Shown here: positions 41,625-53,418 of the stretch, one piece after another
How positions within the stretch are numbered: the first letter of the stretch is position 1
Layout of the letters: every line of letters begins with the position of its first letter
Source: Opeltia flavorubescens
Lineage: Eukaryota > Ascomycota > Lecanoromycetes > Teloschistales > Teloschistaceae
Direction of reading: 5' to 3'
Assembly (NCBI GenBank): GCA_000442125.1
Contig: KE546977.1
Coordinates: forward strand, 310,001 to 374,000
DNA: 64,000 nt
The notes under the pieces: model-generated
Told to the model about the DNA's origin: nothing
What the model saw: the letters and a program-made list of their open reading frames with translations, nothing else
Database searches by the model: none
Position numbers and translations under genes: made by a program

Positions 41625-43065
41625 TCAGAGTTTGGATGTCCCTTTCGGTCGCTCGAGCATCTTAGTCCTGCTGTTGTAGTTCTTGACCAGCTGTCTGACA
41701 GCCAAATCTAACATGACGTCTTCTGAACCGCCGGGTACGCGAGCTCCTGGGACCTCGCGGTAGATGCCTGTAGATATTGATGGTCAGGATGTTATTCTAA
41801 GCGATGTTCTGGATCCGAAAACTTACGCTCCGCTATCTCTCCCCTTCCAGTGGTCGTGAACCCATTCCCGCCAAAGAGCAAGACCGCACACCGAGCACAT
41901 TCATCCAGCACGATACCGGCCTGAGCTTTTGCTAGCCCCGTCAGGCCTCCCAATTCCACATCAGCTTCCGTTTTCTTCAGCTTCGTCATCTGGTACACGA
42001 ACTGCTCAATCCATGCCCACTGGCTTTCCAGCAACGCACCAGCTTTGGCTAGCCGATGCCGTACGACTGGCTGATCCATTAGCGTTTTGCCAAATGCTTC
42101 TCGCTGCATGCAATACTCGAACGCTGCGGCGAGGGCAACGCGGGCCTGACGAGTCACTCCAATGGCGATGGTAAGGCGTTCGTGGTTGAAGTTCGTCATG
42201 ATATACTTCATTCCCTGCCCTTCTTCTCCAATGAGATTATCTACAGGGACCTTCACTTCGTCGAGTTCGATGAAGGTAGTACCAGATGTTGTATGGCCGG
42301 CAACTTTGATGCGGCGCATGTTCACTCCTGGATGGTTCAAAAGCGGGACAAGTAACAGCGAGAGGCCTGCAGGTCCAGGGCCAGATGTACGAACGGCCAT
42401 CGTAGCATACGACGACCAAATACCGTTCGTGATCCATTTTTTCGTACCATTGACGATGTAATATTTACCCTCTGCTGTCTTATCAGCAGTGGTCTGAATG
42501 CCAGCAACATCAGATCCAGCCTCGGGCTCCGTGATAGCAATGCACATTCTCTTCTTCCCAAGCAATAGCTCTGGGAGGAAACGTTCCTGTAGCTGTCTGC
42601 TACCGAACTTGAAGATAGGAGGGATAGCATACGAATAGCCTGTAGTTAATGAAGCTGCAGGACCCTGTAAGCCAGATCGGGTCATCTACTCCATCGTTAG
42701 TGGTTCATGACAATATCGACACAATAATTTTCATGACAAACCTCATCAGTAAAAATTGCAGTATGGATGTAATCCCAATCTTCAACTTTCACTATGCCGA
42801 GTATGTCATGGATCCCCAATCCTTTGAGCCATTCAACCGGTAGCGGTGCAGGTAAGCAGGGCACGAGCATGTTCGCTTCGGCAAATTTTTGAAAGACATT
42901 TTCTGGGACTGAGCCATCTCTCTCCCAGTCCATGGCATGTTGAGTCAAATTTTCTTGAATAAATGCGTGACATTCTTTCTGCCATGCTACGTGAGTATCC
43001 TTGTAGTATGGCGAAGGTAAGCCGCTGAGGTACGGGGGCTCAGAGAATGGAATAGTTTTGGCCAT
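41625..43065 (-). CDS. Acyl-CoA dehydrogenase with peroxisomal SKL signal
   Basis: Three exons on minus: 43065-42742, 42685-41827, 41767-41625 (441 aa). Start ATG at 43065 (MAKTIPFSEPPYLSG); no mitochondrial leader. Acyl-CoA dehydrogenase blocks: MCIAITEPEAGSDVAGIQTT, GTKKWITNGIWSSYATMAVR, NFNHERLTIAIGVTRQARVA, LFGGNGFTTTGRGEIAERIY and YREVPGARVPGGSEDVMLDL. It ends PKGTSKL, a canonical PTS1, placing it in peroxisomes or glyoxysomes. Neurospora glyoxysomes are known to use an acyl-CoA dehydrogenase instead of an oxidase for beta-oxidation, so this fits a fungal theme. FAD-dependent, acyl-chain range unknown. The last exon is short and carries both the REVPGxxxPGGSE block and the targeting signal. 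Confidence 0.92.
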
Positions 43066-43347
43066 GTTAACAAACACTTTACATTACAGTCTTCTACTGG
43101 AGATGTGAGGAACCACGATGGAAAATTCATCTGTCTCTATAAGTAATCGTTCTAGAGGGCGAGGAGGGCAGCAGGAACATTGAATGTTCGACGATTACTC
43201 CGCAGCAATCCCTTGCCGCCCTATCAGACCACAGGTCTCACAATGCATCAACTTTAAAACACATGCTCAAGGCTATACGTGAATTTCTGGTTGAGACAAG
43301 AACTTGATAACGGTCTCATCTAGAGATTACGCCCAGAGTCTTAGCGA

Positions 43348-45745
43348 TTAATGCTTGAGGCTTTCCAGCCAAACCACGAGACGTTTTTTTATCACAACCT
43401 AAAGCAATCAGCCGCCATTTTCAAAACGCATAGGAATGACTTACCCCGACGAGTTTCCCGGAGCCTTCTTCGACCACACAAAGATATCTGAGACCTAACT
43501 TCCCAAACATCTCAACCAGGTATTCCATGGGAGCTTTTGCACATATAGTAAGCGGTGTCCGATCAACAAAAACCGACAAGTCGAGATCTCCGTCTTCGGC
43601 GTCACCAAGAATTCGTATACGGGAGGTGGATTCCCAGTGTCTCCCAAGGTCGTTCAATCCAAAGTCCAGCTCACCTTCGGCCAGGTAGCCCTGAAGCATT
43701 CCATCTTGAACAAGCACAAGGCCGGCATCCATAAGGCCCCTTTCTTTGAGCTTATCAAGCTTCTCTTCTAGGATTCGCTTAGCAATCTTATTGTCTTTGG
43801 GTACATCGACCGTGATGTCATGCATCGTCTGCTTAGGAGGGATAAGTCGCTCGACTGACTCTTGGGTGCCTTGGACGAGCTTCATCGAATGATCTGCATC
43901 GAGGAACGGATGTCCCAAAACAGTTTGAGCAAGATCGTATACACCATCCTTTTCAAGGCCATCGGCAACCCACTTGGCAACGAGTATTGCTATCATATGT
44001 GGGACAATGTATTCCAGTTCCCCAGTCAATTCAAACATGATCACGCAAAGAGAGATAGTCATCCTTGACACGCCTGCCAGGAAGGCAGCAGCTCCGACCA
44101 TTGCGAATACGCCAGGTGATATTGTAGTAACCCACTGTCCAACGAGCCTGCCGAAGAACGCACCCGCATCAAGAGCTGGGATGATGATTCCGGATGGTAC
44201 TTTGCATCCGAATGTGATGACCGTCAAAACCAGCTTGACCAGAGTACCATAGATGAGCCATCCAACGAATCTCGAATTGTCATCCTTCGCCTCTTGTTGA
44301 CATACCCAGCCTTTTTCTGCGCCACGACAATCGGCTAAGAGATTCTTGATTATCGTATCGCCGGGTTCGCGGGTCATTGGGTTCGGGTATTGCAACAACC
44401 CAGTGGCGAGTACAACCAAAAAAACCTCAAAGACAGGATGTTCCTTGATAATGGAGTATTGGCGGAATTTCCTCGACCACAGGAAGTTGGCTTTGCAGAA
44501 TACGCCGCCAAACAGCCCACCGGCGACTCCAAGGATCACGAATATCAGGTAATGTATTGGTGAGTATGAGACACCATAATTGGTTTCGAAGAGGACTAAT
44601 TTACCCGTTCCGGTAGGATTCAAGGCTTTCAAGACCACTGCGGCAAACAAGGAGCAAAGGAAGGCTCGCCATAGGACTTTTCTAGGGAAAAAGGTCGAGA
44701 TCTCCTCGTAAGCGAACAATACTCCACCTATCGGTGCACCGAAGGCAACGGACAAACCAGCCGAACATCCAGCACTAAGGAGTTCTCGCAGCTTGCGACC
44801 GTTCTCACTGTACTTTGGGAATAGCATGCCAACAAGATAGGCCACACAAGTCGAAATGTGTACAAATGGTCCTTCTTTGCCCAGGCACATACCTGTAGCC
44901 ACAGCAAATACAGCACCAATAGTCTTGATGATGAGCACCTTGAGGTCAAGGAAATGAGGTATGACGAATCCAGACAGTATTGTCTTAATTTCCGGTATAC
45001 CCGAACCAGCAGCAAGATACATTGACTTCCCAACTAATCCTTGGTCGCCAGCCTGGACTAATCGAGGCTTGTCTCCATGTCCAGGGGCTGTGGATGGTAA
45101 TGTTGATTTAGTGAGCATGGTGAAGGAAGAGCTAAGTACGCCGAAAACTAGAGCAAATCCGACGAAGATTGCAAACGCTTTCCAGTAATCTTCAGTCCAC
45201 ATATGCCATTCGGGGCAGCTCTCTCCGAGATTGGCTTTAGCAGTGCTAAGCGGATGGCGGTCTGTACAGCATACTTCTCTATTCGAGAAGATGTTCGTTT
45301 TGCAGTATCCAAGCTTCCAGTCGCTCACGGTGGCCTCGGCGACGTCGACGCAGAAGGCTACGCAAGCGGTGAGGATTCCTATCAACGCAGCAGCGAGCCA
45401 TCCTTGACCAGATTCAAAGACAGAACCAATGAAGCCACGTATACCGCGCTGAGTGTGGATTGACCGAGAACGGAATGAATCTTTGACCTGTGCTTATTGG
45501 CATCGGGCATTCTCCGGGTTCTCTGTCTGGCTTACAAGATCATGGAGCCAATCAATGGTCGTGTAGTCATTGTAAGGTAGGCGTTCACCAATTGAAGTCG
45601 TAGACAACAGCTGCTCCTCTTTGCTGATATGAGTGGAGACGAGGGACTCCGCGTCGGCCTGCCTGCGCACTGCGCTCAGCCGCCTGTCCTGAGCCTGATA
45701 TGAGAGGAGATGGGTGTGTTCCGTATCGTGCTCGATGTCTGGCAT
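43348..45745 (-). CDS. GEF1: CLC-family chloride channel/H+ exchanger
   Basis: Three exons on minus: 45745-45536, 45487-43445, 43398-43348; 767 aa. The first exon gives a cytosolic N-terminus with an acidic dileucine-like HTHLLS, the third only 17 codons (VVIKKRLVVWLESLKH) that complete the last CBS domain. CLC selectivity signatures: GSGIPE at about 231-236, GKEGPFVH with gating Glu at about 275, and VPSGIIIPALDAGAFFGR. Two CBS domains occupy roughly residues 590-767. It belongs to the endosomal/Golgi CLC-3/4/5-Gef1 group, exchanging Cl- for H+ and supporting acidification and metal loading. It shares an 875-bp divergent promoter with the ethanolamine kinase gene. Confidence 0.94.
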
Positions 45746-46620
45746 TGCTGGGACGACGGCCTACGTTGGGCTTCGAATTGAGAAGGTATGGCATGGGGAA
45801 AGCTGCATATATCTTCTTGAATGCCATTGCTTTTTCCGCGGCAAAATAGTACATGCAGCACCATATCTGCTGGTGGAGAGATAACGCAGCTGCAGCGTCC
45901 TGCATGTTTGATAACAGCCCTAGCTCCCTCCGTAGCTAGGGTTCCGCCTCTGCACGAGCCACCCGTGCCACCCCCACTACAGTATGCGTAGCGGGGTTTT
46001 GGACCGACCCTCTCCCTAGTAAAAGACTGCAAAATAATTATCCAGCACAAATTGTGATAAGCTTCCTGCCTTGAGTATATAATTTTGCGAACAGGTGTCC
46101 ACTGAAAATGAAGGGAAACAAAACTTTCGGTATCAAGAGCCGTGCAACGTTTGTGGGGATACAAGTGGACCCTCCCGTCCCTGAAATAATCAACGTCAGA
46201 GGCTCCCGCGACATGCATACTAACGAGGATCGCGGAAAACCATTTAGTACCTCGGCCAATTGGCGAACAGGTGAACATGGACGTCAAAATCGTGTGTCTC
46301 GAAGCCAGCTGTGGCCGCGTAATTGCTAACAACGTCACGCGGCATTGGCGAACACAATTGTGGGATTGCTTCGCTGAGGGATCCGTTCTTTTTAGACATT
46401 TTTGACGTCCTTGCATAACATGTGACAATTCTAGCATATATCACCAATGATTCTGGAGAGACTTGTCCTGTTCCTAGAAATACGCAAGTTACTGAATACA
46501 GTCGCGCCGACGTCGCATAGCTCGTTGCACGAACGGTGAAGTTGTCTACGAAACGAAGAGCGCTGGCATGGTTCAACGTCTCCGTAGGTACTAGACAATT
46601 AAATCGCTACTCCGAGCACC
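45746..46620. other. Divergent intergenic region, 875 bp
   Basis: Contains promoters for the CLC gene (minus) and the ethanolamine kinase (plus). An 8-bp inverted repeat, CCCTAGCT/AGCTAGGG with an 8-base loop, lies at 45918-45941. A 253-codon minus frame spans most of it but is rich in Cys, His and Arg and overlaps the CLC first exon, so I do not call it. Confidence 0.55.
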
Positions 46621-48041
46621 ATGTCAACAGACAAATTACAGTCAGATAGATTAGCTGGATTTCGAAAGCTGCCATTGTCTCACAGCACAGCGGACTCCCA
46701 AGCCTCAGCTCTGCGGCTCGTCCTAACTTTGTTCCCCGATTGGGAGACGGCAGATGGTAAGGTAGAGTTCATTCGGTTTAAGGAAGGAATCACGAATACA
46801 GTAGGTCGCAGCTTAAAAGATGTTTTGTCATATAAGGTTTGCTAATCACTCAATCTCAGCTCTTGAAAGCAGTGAAACGGCGTCCAGGCTACTCGGACGA
46901 AGATATCGATAAAGAAGCAGTCTTGATTCGAGCATATGGAAAAGGGACAGACGTGCTAATTGACCGAGAGCGTATGGCATTATCCACGTCTGACACTCTA
47001 CAGCATAAGCTGACCATGTGCAGGAGAATCGCAATCGCACTCGCTCCTTTGCGAGCATGGCCTTGCTCCTGAGCTATTGGCACGTTTCCAGAATGGCTTG
47101 ATGTATAGGTTCATCAGAGGTCAGGTCTGCGATTCCGAAGACCTGACCAAAGAGCGGATCTGGCGGGGCGTAGCTCGTAGAATTGCAGAGTGGCACGCTA
47201 TTCTACCTATTGTATCGACCCCAACAACAGTTTCCGAGGATGAAACGAATAGTCCTCTGATGCCCTTTGAGAAGCAACTGTCGCGGCCAAGGCCATCAGC
47301 GGAGGAAATCAATAGCATCACTCCATCGAAGTCAACTCCAAATGTTTGGACCGTAATCCAGAAATGGATATTTGCTTTACCAGACTCAAAGGAGGACGAG
47401 AAACGACGCAAGGATAGCCTCCAGCAAGAACTCGAACGTACCGTAGCTGATCTCGGTGATATGCCTAGTTTAGGCAAAGACGGGGTATGCTCCGTCAGAG
47501 TCTTGAAATTTGACGGCACTGATATATGCAGCTGGTATTTGCCCATTGTGACCTGCTCAGTGGAAATGTTATCGTCCATCCGCGGACTGCGCAAGACTTG
47601 CCATCGGTCGAAAAAATCAGCTTCATCGATTATGAATATGCCACTCCAGCGCCAGCGGCTTTTGATCTTGCGAATCACTTTTCCGAGTGGGGTGGCTTTG
47701 AGTGCGACTATAACGCTCTCCCAACTCAGTCGGTGCGCCGCGCTTTTATCGAGGAATACCTCAGTTGCTATGCGTCCCATTCTTCGCTTCCTTCAGATGT
47801 AGACCAGCATAGCCACGTCGATCGGCTCTTCGAGGAAGTTGATGATTACCGCGGAGTCCCGGGGCTGTACTGGGGCATATGGGCACTCATCCAGGCAACG
47901 ATCTCACAAATCGATTTTGATTATGCCACATATGCCGAGATCAGACTGCAGGAATATTGGGACTGGAGAGCTGAAAGAGAGGGAACTAATGAGCAGGCAA
48001 AAGAGAAGCCGTTACGGGAGCGGCGCTGGGCTGAAAAGTGA
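46621..48041 (+). CDS. EKI1: Ethanolamine kinase (choline/ethanolamine kinase family)
   Basis: Four exons: 46621-46800, 46860-46971, 47024-47484, 47532-48041 (420 aa). Splicing joins RFKEGITNT to LLKAVKRRP, IDRER to ESQSHSLL then EHGLAPELLARFQNGLMYRF, and LGKDG to LVFAHCDLLSGNVIVHP. The Brenner-type kinase motif is HCDLLSGN and the metal-binding motif is FIDYEYATPAPAAFDLANHF SEWGGF-type, typical of ethanolamine rather than aminoglycoside kinases. It phosphorylates ethanolamine (perhaps choline) in the first CDP-pathway step to phosphatidylethanolamine, in the cytosol. Introns of 59, 52 and 47 bp have good branch sites (AGCTGACC before exon 3). Confidence 0.93.
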
Positions 48042-48418
48042 GGAATTCTAAGCAAACAGCAGGCCATTGTGTAAGCCGGCGTAATTGAGTTTCAACACCT
48101 CAACGCCTCTACTGGGACAAGAGGGAAGGTGATGGCAAAAATGAGCATAAACAGAACTGGTCTTCAACAACTTATACCCAGGTAGCATTGATATTTCAAG
48201 CATAATTTGCATTCCATGAGCTCGATGAATAGGCTGATGATAGTGAAGCGCGTTCCTCTCGTTACACAGCGAGATGAGGTATTGCCACATTGCGCTAACC
48301 TCCAAATGATATGCAAGGCTGAAAATAAGCGAGCCACCAACCCGCGCACAATTGTAGATTATTTATGTCGATGATAGAGCAAGCACATAACAGCGACTGA
48401 GCTGAGCACACGGACATA
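48042..48418. other. Intergenic, 377 bp
   Basis: 3' flank of the ethanolamine kinase and promoter of the L9-like gene. No CT-rich tract or other strong ribosomal-protein promoter feature is visible. No gene seen. Confidence 0.5.
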
Positions 48419-49256
48419 ATGAAGTACATACACTCATCAGAGGCTCTGACGATACCAAGTAACGGTAAGATCTTGCATCGACTCTGCACCATAGCCCAGA
48501 TATTTGCAGCGTGAAAGCAATACTAACGGGGTTGCAGTCAAGGTTCATATCAAATCTAGGCTCGTCACTGTCGAGGGCCCACGCGGTAATTAGCACTTGT
48601 GTTCGTCCTCGCATACGTCAATTAATTGCCCTAGGTAAATTACAAAAGGACCTCTCGCATCTTTCGGTGTGCTTCTCCCAAGCGAGCTCGGGTGTCGTCA
48701 GCATTGAACTCCATCACGGCTCCCGCAAGAATGTCGCAACCCTTCGAACTGTCAAGACGATTATAAACAACTTGATCGTTGGAGTTACCAAGGGGTTCAA
48801 GTACAAGATGCGATACGTCTACGCACATTTCCCCATCAACGTCAATATTGAAAAGAATTCGGATACTGGCTTATACGAAGTTGACATCCGGTATGTGAGC
48901 GTTAAGAGATCTGTTGGATGTTGAAGAGAAGCTTGAAACGGGCATTGACTAAGATATGTGCGCCAGAAACTTCCTGGGGGAGAAAATTGTTCGAAGAGTC
49001 ACAATGCATGAGGGTGTAGATGTTGAGATCTCCAAAAATCAGAAGGATGAGATCACGCTCACTGGCAATTCGTTGGAGAATGTATCACAAAGCGCGGCGG
49101 ACATTCAGCAAATATGCAGGGTGAGGAATAAGGATATCCGAAAGGTCAGTGTAGAGCGCAATGATGAATAGACTTGTACTAATATTTTCTTGATAGTTTT
49201 TGGATGGACTCTATGTATCAGAAAAAACGAATATCGAGATGGAGGTGGCAGGATAG
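48419..49256 (+). CDS. RPL9: Ribosomal protein L9 (uL6), divergent-looking copy
   Basis: Five exons: 48419-48464, 48538-48585, 48635-48890, 48967-49144, 49197-49256; all phases agree and give 195 aa (yeast Rpl9 is 191). Intron 1 has a perfect TACTAAC branch site. Product: [118 protein letters not shown] then DGLYVSEK. uL6 sits at the base of the 60S stalk near the sarcin-ricin loop. No frame break is present. The N-terminus and residues 50-62 ([13 protein letters not shown]) differ from the usual fungal sequence as I remember it, and codons such as ATA, TTA and AGG are common, unlike highly expressed ribosomal genes. Confidence 0.88.
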
Positions 49257-50110
49257 AGCGAAGAAATATTGGTCACACGAAGGAGTTCATTCTAGAATTG
49301 TCCCACCCTGAAAGCCCGTGGATGAATGAGCGCATAGCATCCAGGAGTTTGAAAATGAATGTCCGCAATGGCAGACACTGTCTTGCGGTGTGTCACTACA
49401 AATGCTCCGAGGCCAAGCGCCAGCATCAGGCCTAGATGCTTCATGTCCCCCAGCCGCTGAACACAGATCTGTCTTCGCATGTTCCGAGTTCTTGCAAATA
49501 ATTCATTGATTGGATGGAAAAAGTAACACCCATACTAGTGACGACCATGTTGGATTCAACGTCGTGGTGCACGGCGTATGCATCCCGCGCATCCGATACT
49601 TTCTAGCCCCTCGTTCGATTTAGGTGATTTCATGACACATCTGGGTCAGACAAGATACAGACATTCCACGAGAACGATCGTTGGAGTTAGACTACGCATT
49701 GTACGTGATTTGCCAACAATATAGACTGAACAAGCTGGAGATTGTTTGGTTTCAGACACTCGGGAATAGTTGTAAGGTCACTTGTACTTCTGTAGGGACG
49801 ACGATAAACGTCCCTGGCCCGGAGGTGCCGCGGGCATGTCCCTAGCCTTATCGATTCTGGGGGCAGCCCGAGAGCACCAAAGTGACAAATCTAGAGGCTA
49901 AACCAACTTCATTCGTAGGCCCGAGCTTGGTGTCATCTTGGTGGTCAATTGCCGCTGCCCGCATGATGTGATGCCCTGGATGCATACCCACGAGGAAGCT
50001 AACGGTCGCTATGGACGATAATTACTCATCTGCTCTGGCTTCTTTTCATATTCCAGTTTCCTTGCCTCACCTTTCACTTTGTTGCTGTTTTGGGGTAATC
50101 AGCATCGATT
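49257..50110. other. Intergenic, 854 bp
   Basis: 3' flank of the L9 gene and promoter of the MFS transporter, whose last 80 bp are pyrimidine-rich. Short frames only; nothing recognised. Confidence 0.55.
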
Positions 50111-52148
50111 ATGGATGATAACAAGGAAATTGGTATACATGGACTATCTCCAGATGGCAAATCGACCCAATACGACGGCGCGAACAATGATCCAGAGATG
50201 GATGGGCTTACCCTCTACGAAAAGAAGGCCTTGCTTGTGAATCGAGAACTCGACTCCCATGGCATGGGCAAATACCAATGGTATCTCATCGCCGTGGATG
50301 GCACCTCGACGACGACATTGCTAATCGCTTCTAGGTCTATCTGGCTCCTTTGCGGAATGGGATATATGGTCGATCTACTTTACGCGCAAGCCTTTGGCTT
50401 AGTCGAACCCGCATTGCAACAGGAACTGGGCTTCTCCGGTGGGTTGTTCACCTCGTAACTTGAGATTGAGCAATCATTGAATCCTTCGCAGATGGCCAGG
50501 GCGGCGACCTCTTCTCTTCCTTCAATGCAGGACTTTGCGCTGGGGTAAATGCTGAAACTATTCAATATGGGAGGACTCAATGTAATGATATGGGTGACAG
50601 GCGTTCGTTTGGGGTGTTTTAGTAGACATAATTGGTTGGTACTCTGGCTTGCCAAATCCCCCCTCCGATTTCATGCATCCATTGATAATGGTTTGCAGGT
50701 CGCCAGTACGCATTCAACCTAACATTCCTGATATCCTCGATATTCGGCCTCTGCCTTGGTGCTCCGTCAAATTACAATGGTATCCTGGTTCTCACTGCAT
50801 TCGTCGGCTTTGGTGTCGGAGGTAACATACCTATTGATACGACCATCACACTTGAGTTTCTACCGCAGGTATGTCACCACCTCTCTGTATTCGGTCGAAC
50901 CGAGGAAGTTAATTCTTCCCAGAACCGTCGCTTCCTGCTTGCGCTTCTTTCCGTGTTCCAACCCATTGGAGTCGTTGTGGCCTCAGGTATCGCGTATGGG
51001 TTTGTTCCGAAATACGCCTGTGGTGTCGGGGGCCTCGGTACCGATGGTGAACCCTTGAAATCTTGCAAGCAAGTAGCCTCAGGCGAGCCGTGTTGTGATA
51101 AGGCTAGCAATATGGGCTGGCGGTACCTCCTCTTCACACTTGGAGCTATCTGTCTCTTTATATTCTTCATGCGATTTGTGGTATTTCGCTTTCAGGAGTC
51201 GCCGAAATATCTACTCTATCGAGGAAAAGATGAGAAGGCGGTAGAAGTACTGCACAATATCGCCAAGTTCAACGGTCGTCAAAGCACCATCACACTGGAA
51301 TCATTTGCGGCCTTGACTGATGAGGACTCCTCCGTCGGTAGCGCCGAAACAGGAAAGCCAATGCTTGGGGCTGGGACTGCTCGTGTAAAGACCCCGTTTA
51401 AAGAGCAGGTCAAATTCGAACTCACCAGGTATAAATTGCTTTTCGCAAATTCCTCGATCGCTCGCCTGACCATCCTGGTCTGGATCACCTACATGTTTGA
51501 TTACTGGGGCTTTAGCATCGCTGGTACGCACATCTGACCTTCGAACTCACGCGGACTGTAGGCTGACACTTTAGACAGGCTCGCTATTACCGAAAATCTT
51601 GCTGAGAAAGAACCGCGCAATAAAGGTTTCCACCGCGGAGACGTACCGCAATTTTGTGATTATCTATATTTGCGGTATTCCTGGGGTACTGCTGGGTGCT
51701 CTGATGTACGGTGTTCCCCTTGTAGGGCGACAGTGGGGTATGATAGTTTCATCGGCTTTGATGGGAGTGTCACTCTTCCTCTTCTCGGCTATCAATACAG
51801 AGGCATCCAATGTTGGCATCAACATAATGGAATACTTTTTTCAGAGCATGTTCAACGCGTAAGACTGTCATATCTCACATACACTCCTGAACTTGTGCTG
51901 ACTCAATCGATTGCAGCATATTATACGGCTGGACACCGGAGGCATACCCAGCTCCTATTCGAGGGACGGCTTGTGGTGTAGCAAGCTTTTGGGGGCGACT
52001 ATTCAGTATCGTGTCCCCCCTAATCGGATCTCATCTTCTAGAATCGAACTACAACGGGCCCCTCTACTTAGCAGGATCCGGAGTCTTCGTTTGTACGATA
52101 TGTCTCATCCTGATGCCGCGGAAGTATATGGGTTCCAAAAGCTACTAA
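50111..52148 (+). CDS. MFS transporter (sugar/organic-solute type), 547 aa
   Basis: Eight exons: 50111-50280, 50335-50438, 50492-50544, 50601-50634, 50699-50868, 50923-51523, 51579-51858, 51917-52148. Every junction keeps phase. The product has twelve-helix MFS architecture: KYQWSIWLLCGMGYMVDLLY, AGAFVWGVLVDIIGRQYAFN (motif-A region), GFGVGGNIPIDTTITLEFLP QNRR-type, RLTILVWITYMFDYWGFSIA GSLLPK, and LYGWTPEAYPAPIRGTACGV (motif like PESR loops). It ends MPRKYMGSKSY. A Cys-rich loop (KYACGVGG ... SCKQVASGEPCCDKASN) lies near residues 205-240. It belongs to the SV2/synaptic-vesicle-like, metabolite:H+ symporter branch. Substrate cannot be inferred. Confidence 0.92.
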
Positions 52149-53418
52149 CACTCCGCTTTTGACTATGGACGAGCGTCATCAGTGTGGGATTGTACGTTGA
52201 TCAAGCGGAAGCGCTTCACAACGTTGTACCGGAAATGCCAAAAGCTCAGCAAAGAACAATGAAGATCAGGTATAAACGAGTCGCAACGACAATTCCAACA
52301 GTACACTACACGAGCACTTGACTAAGAATTGTACTGAGTCTGAGTAAATGATCGTGCATCGTAAGAGCTAGTTGTGGAATGTACACGGACAATTGGTGCA
52401 AGAATACCATTGAAGCCCGACTCCCCTGTCTGTTGAATATATTGGAATTGTTTGCAACTCTAACTTTGCAGAGAATTAGGTTTTCTTGCTAATTGCTGGA
52501 GACTCAAAGTTTTGACAGAAGTTTGCCATCCTAAAGTTGCCCCACCGCATGTGATTCTAGACTTGAGATGAGATAAACGGACGGAAACTAGCGAATGATA
52601 GCGCATTCCTTCGGCAACACCGACCCATTTTCCCCCACATCTTAATCATATGCATTACCGTATGATTCGGTTTATTGATGCCACTATGTGGCTGAACAGA
52701 GCCTTGATGTTGCAATGCTTCATCGGCGGTACCGGTGAGGCCATTGGCGATGAGGATGACGCCTGACCGACGTTTGATGAGGCCAATTGATCGGGAAAAG
52801 TAGCCTCAACCAAAGATGGCGAAATCGCTGCTAATCTCCCTTGGGTGTTAGCTGGTCATGATTCCGTTACCTCGAAGAAAGGCTACTTGTGTCCCGTGTA
52901 CAGAGAGACCCCATAAGGATAGCTTTGACGCCTGGATGCAGGAAAGCCTCATGCAAGCCTAGTCGGCATCCACCATGGAGTACACCCAAGGGTCCAATGG
53001 CAGAGCCTGTTACTTGGAGGAGTGGATCGCCCCATGAGCGTATCACTGCCCTTTTACCTGCTACATGCAAACAATCAACGTCAAGGCCCATCCTGGATCC
53101 CACTAGGCTCTTCCATAGGCAACTTGTTTGCCCATAAAGGCCCTTCCCCATCCCAAATCTTTGTGTGTAACACGAAATTCGCACAATCTCAGGTCATCTT
53201 CCCTGACCAGACTGTCCTTCGACCTTCTGTAGTACTCGAAGCCTATTGACACATTGTCGTGTGCCTCTTTTACACTTGCCCTTGTTCGAGCGGCACCTCC
53301 TCGAACTTGCGCGAGAAACATTTGACCGATTCCGAGTCTTGTGGTTAATGCTACCGGGGACCAAAGGTCGCAATCGCTTCTATTTCACCCCACGGCTACA
53401 AAGTATCCGTAGTATAAA
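52149..53418. other. Intergenic, 1.27 kb
   Basis: Long gap between two tandem transporter genes. Frames of 60-105 codons on both strands overlap one another and lack known motifs. No repeat or RNA gene recognised. Confidence 0.5.

Noticed and set aside
45676-46437. 253-codon minus frame in the CLC/ethanolamine-kinase promoter
   Set aside because: Cys/His/Arg-rich composition, no motif, and overlaps the CLC first exon in another frame.
47121-47780. 219-codon minus frame
   Set aside because: Antisense to the ethanolamine kinase exon 3 and 4; no motif.
48419-49256. Processed or broken L9 pseudogene
   Set aside because: All five exons splice in phase with canonical sites and no stop, so the copy looks whole and is not retro-derived.
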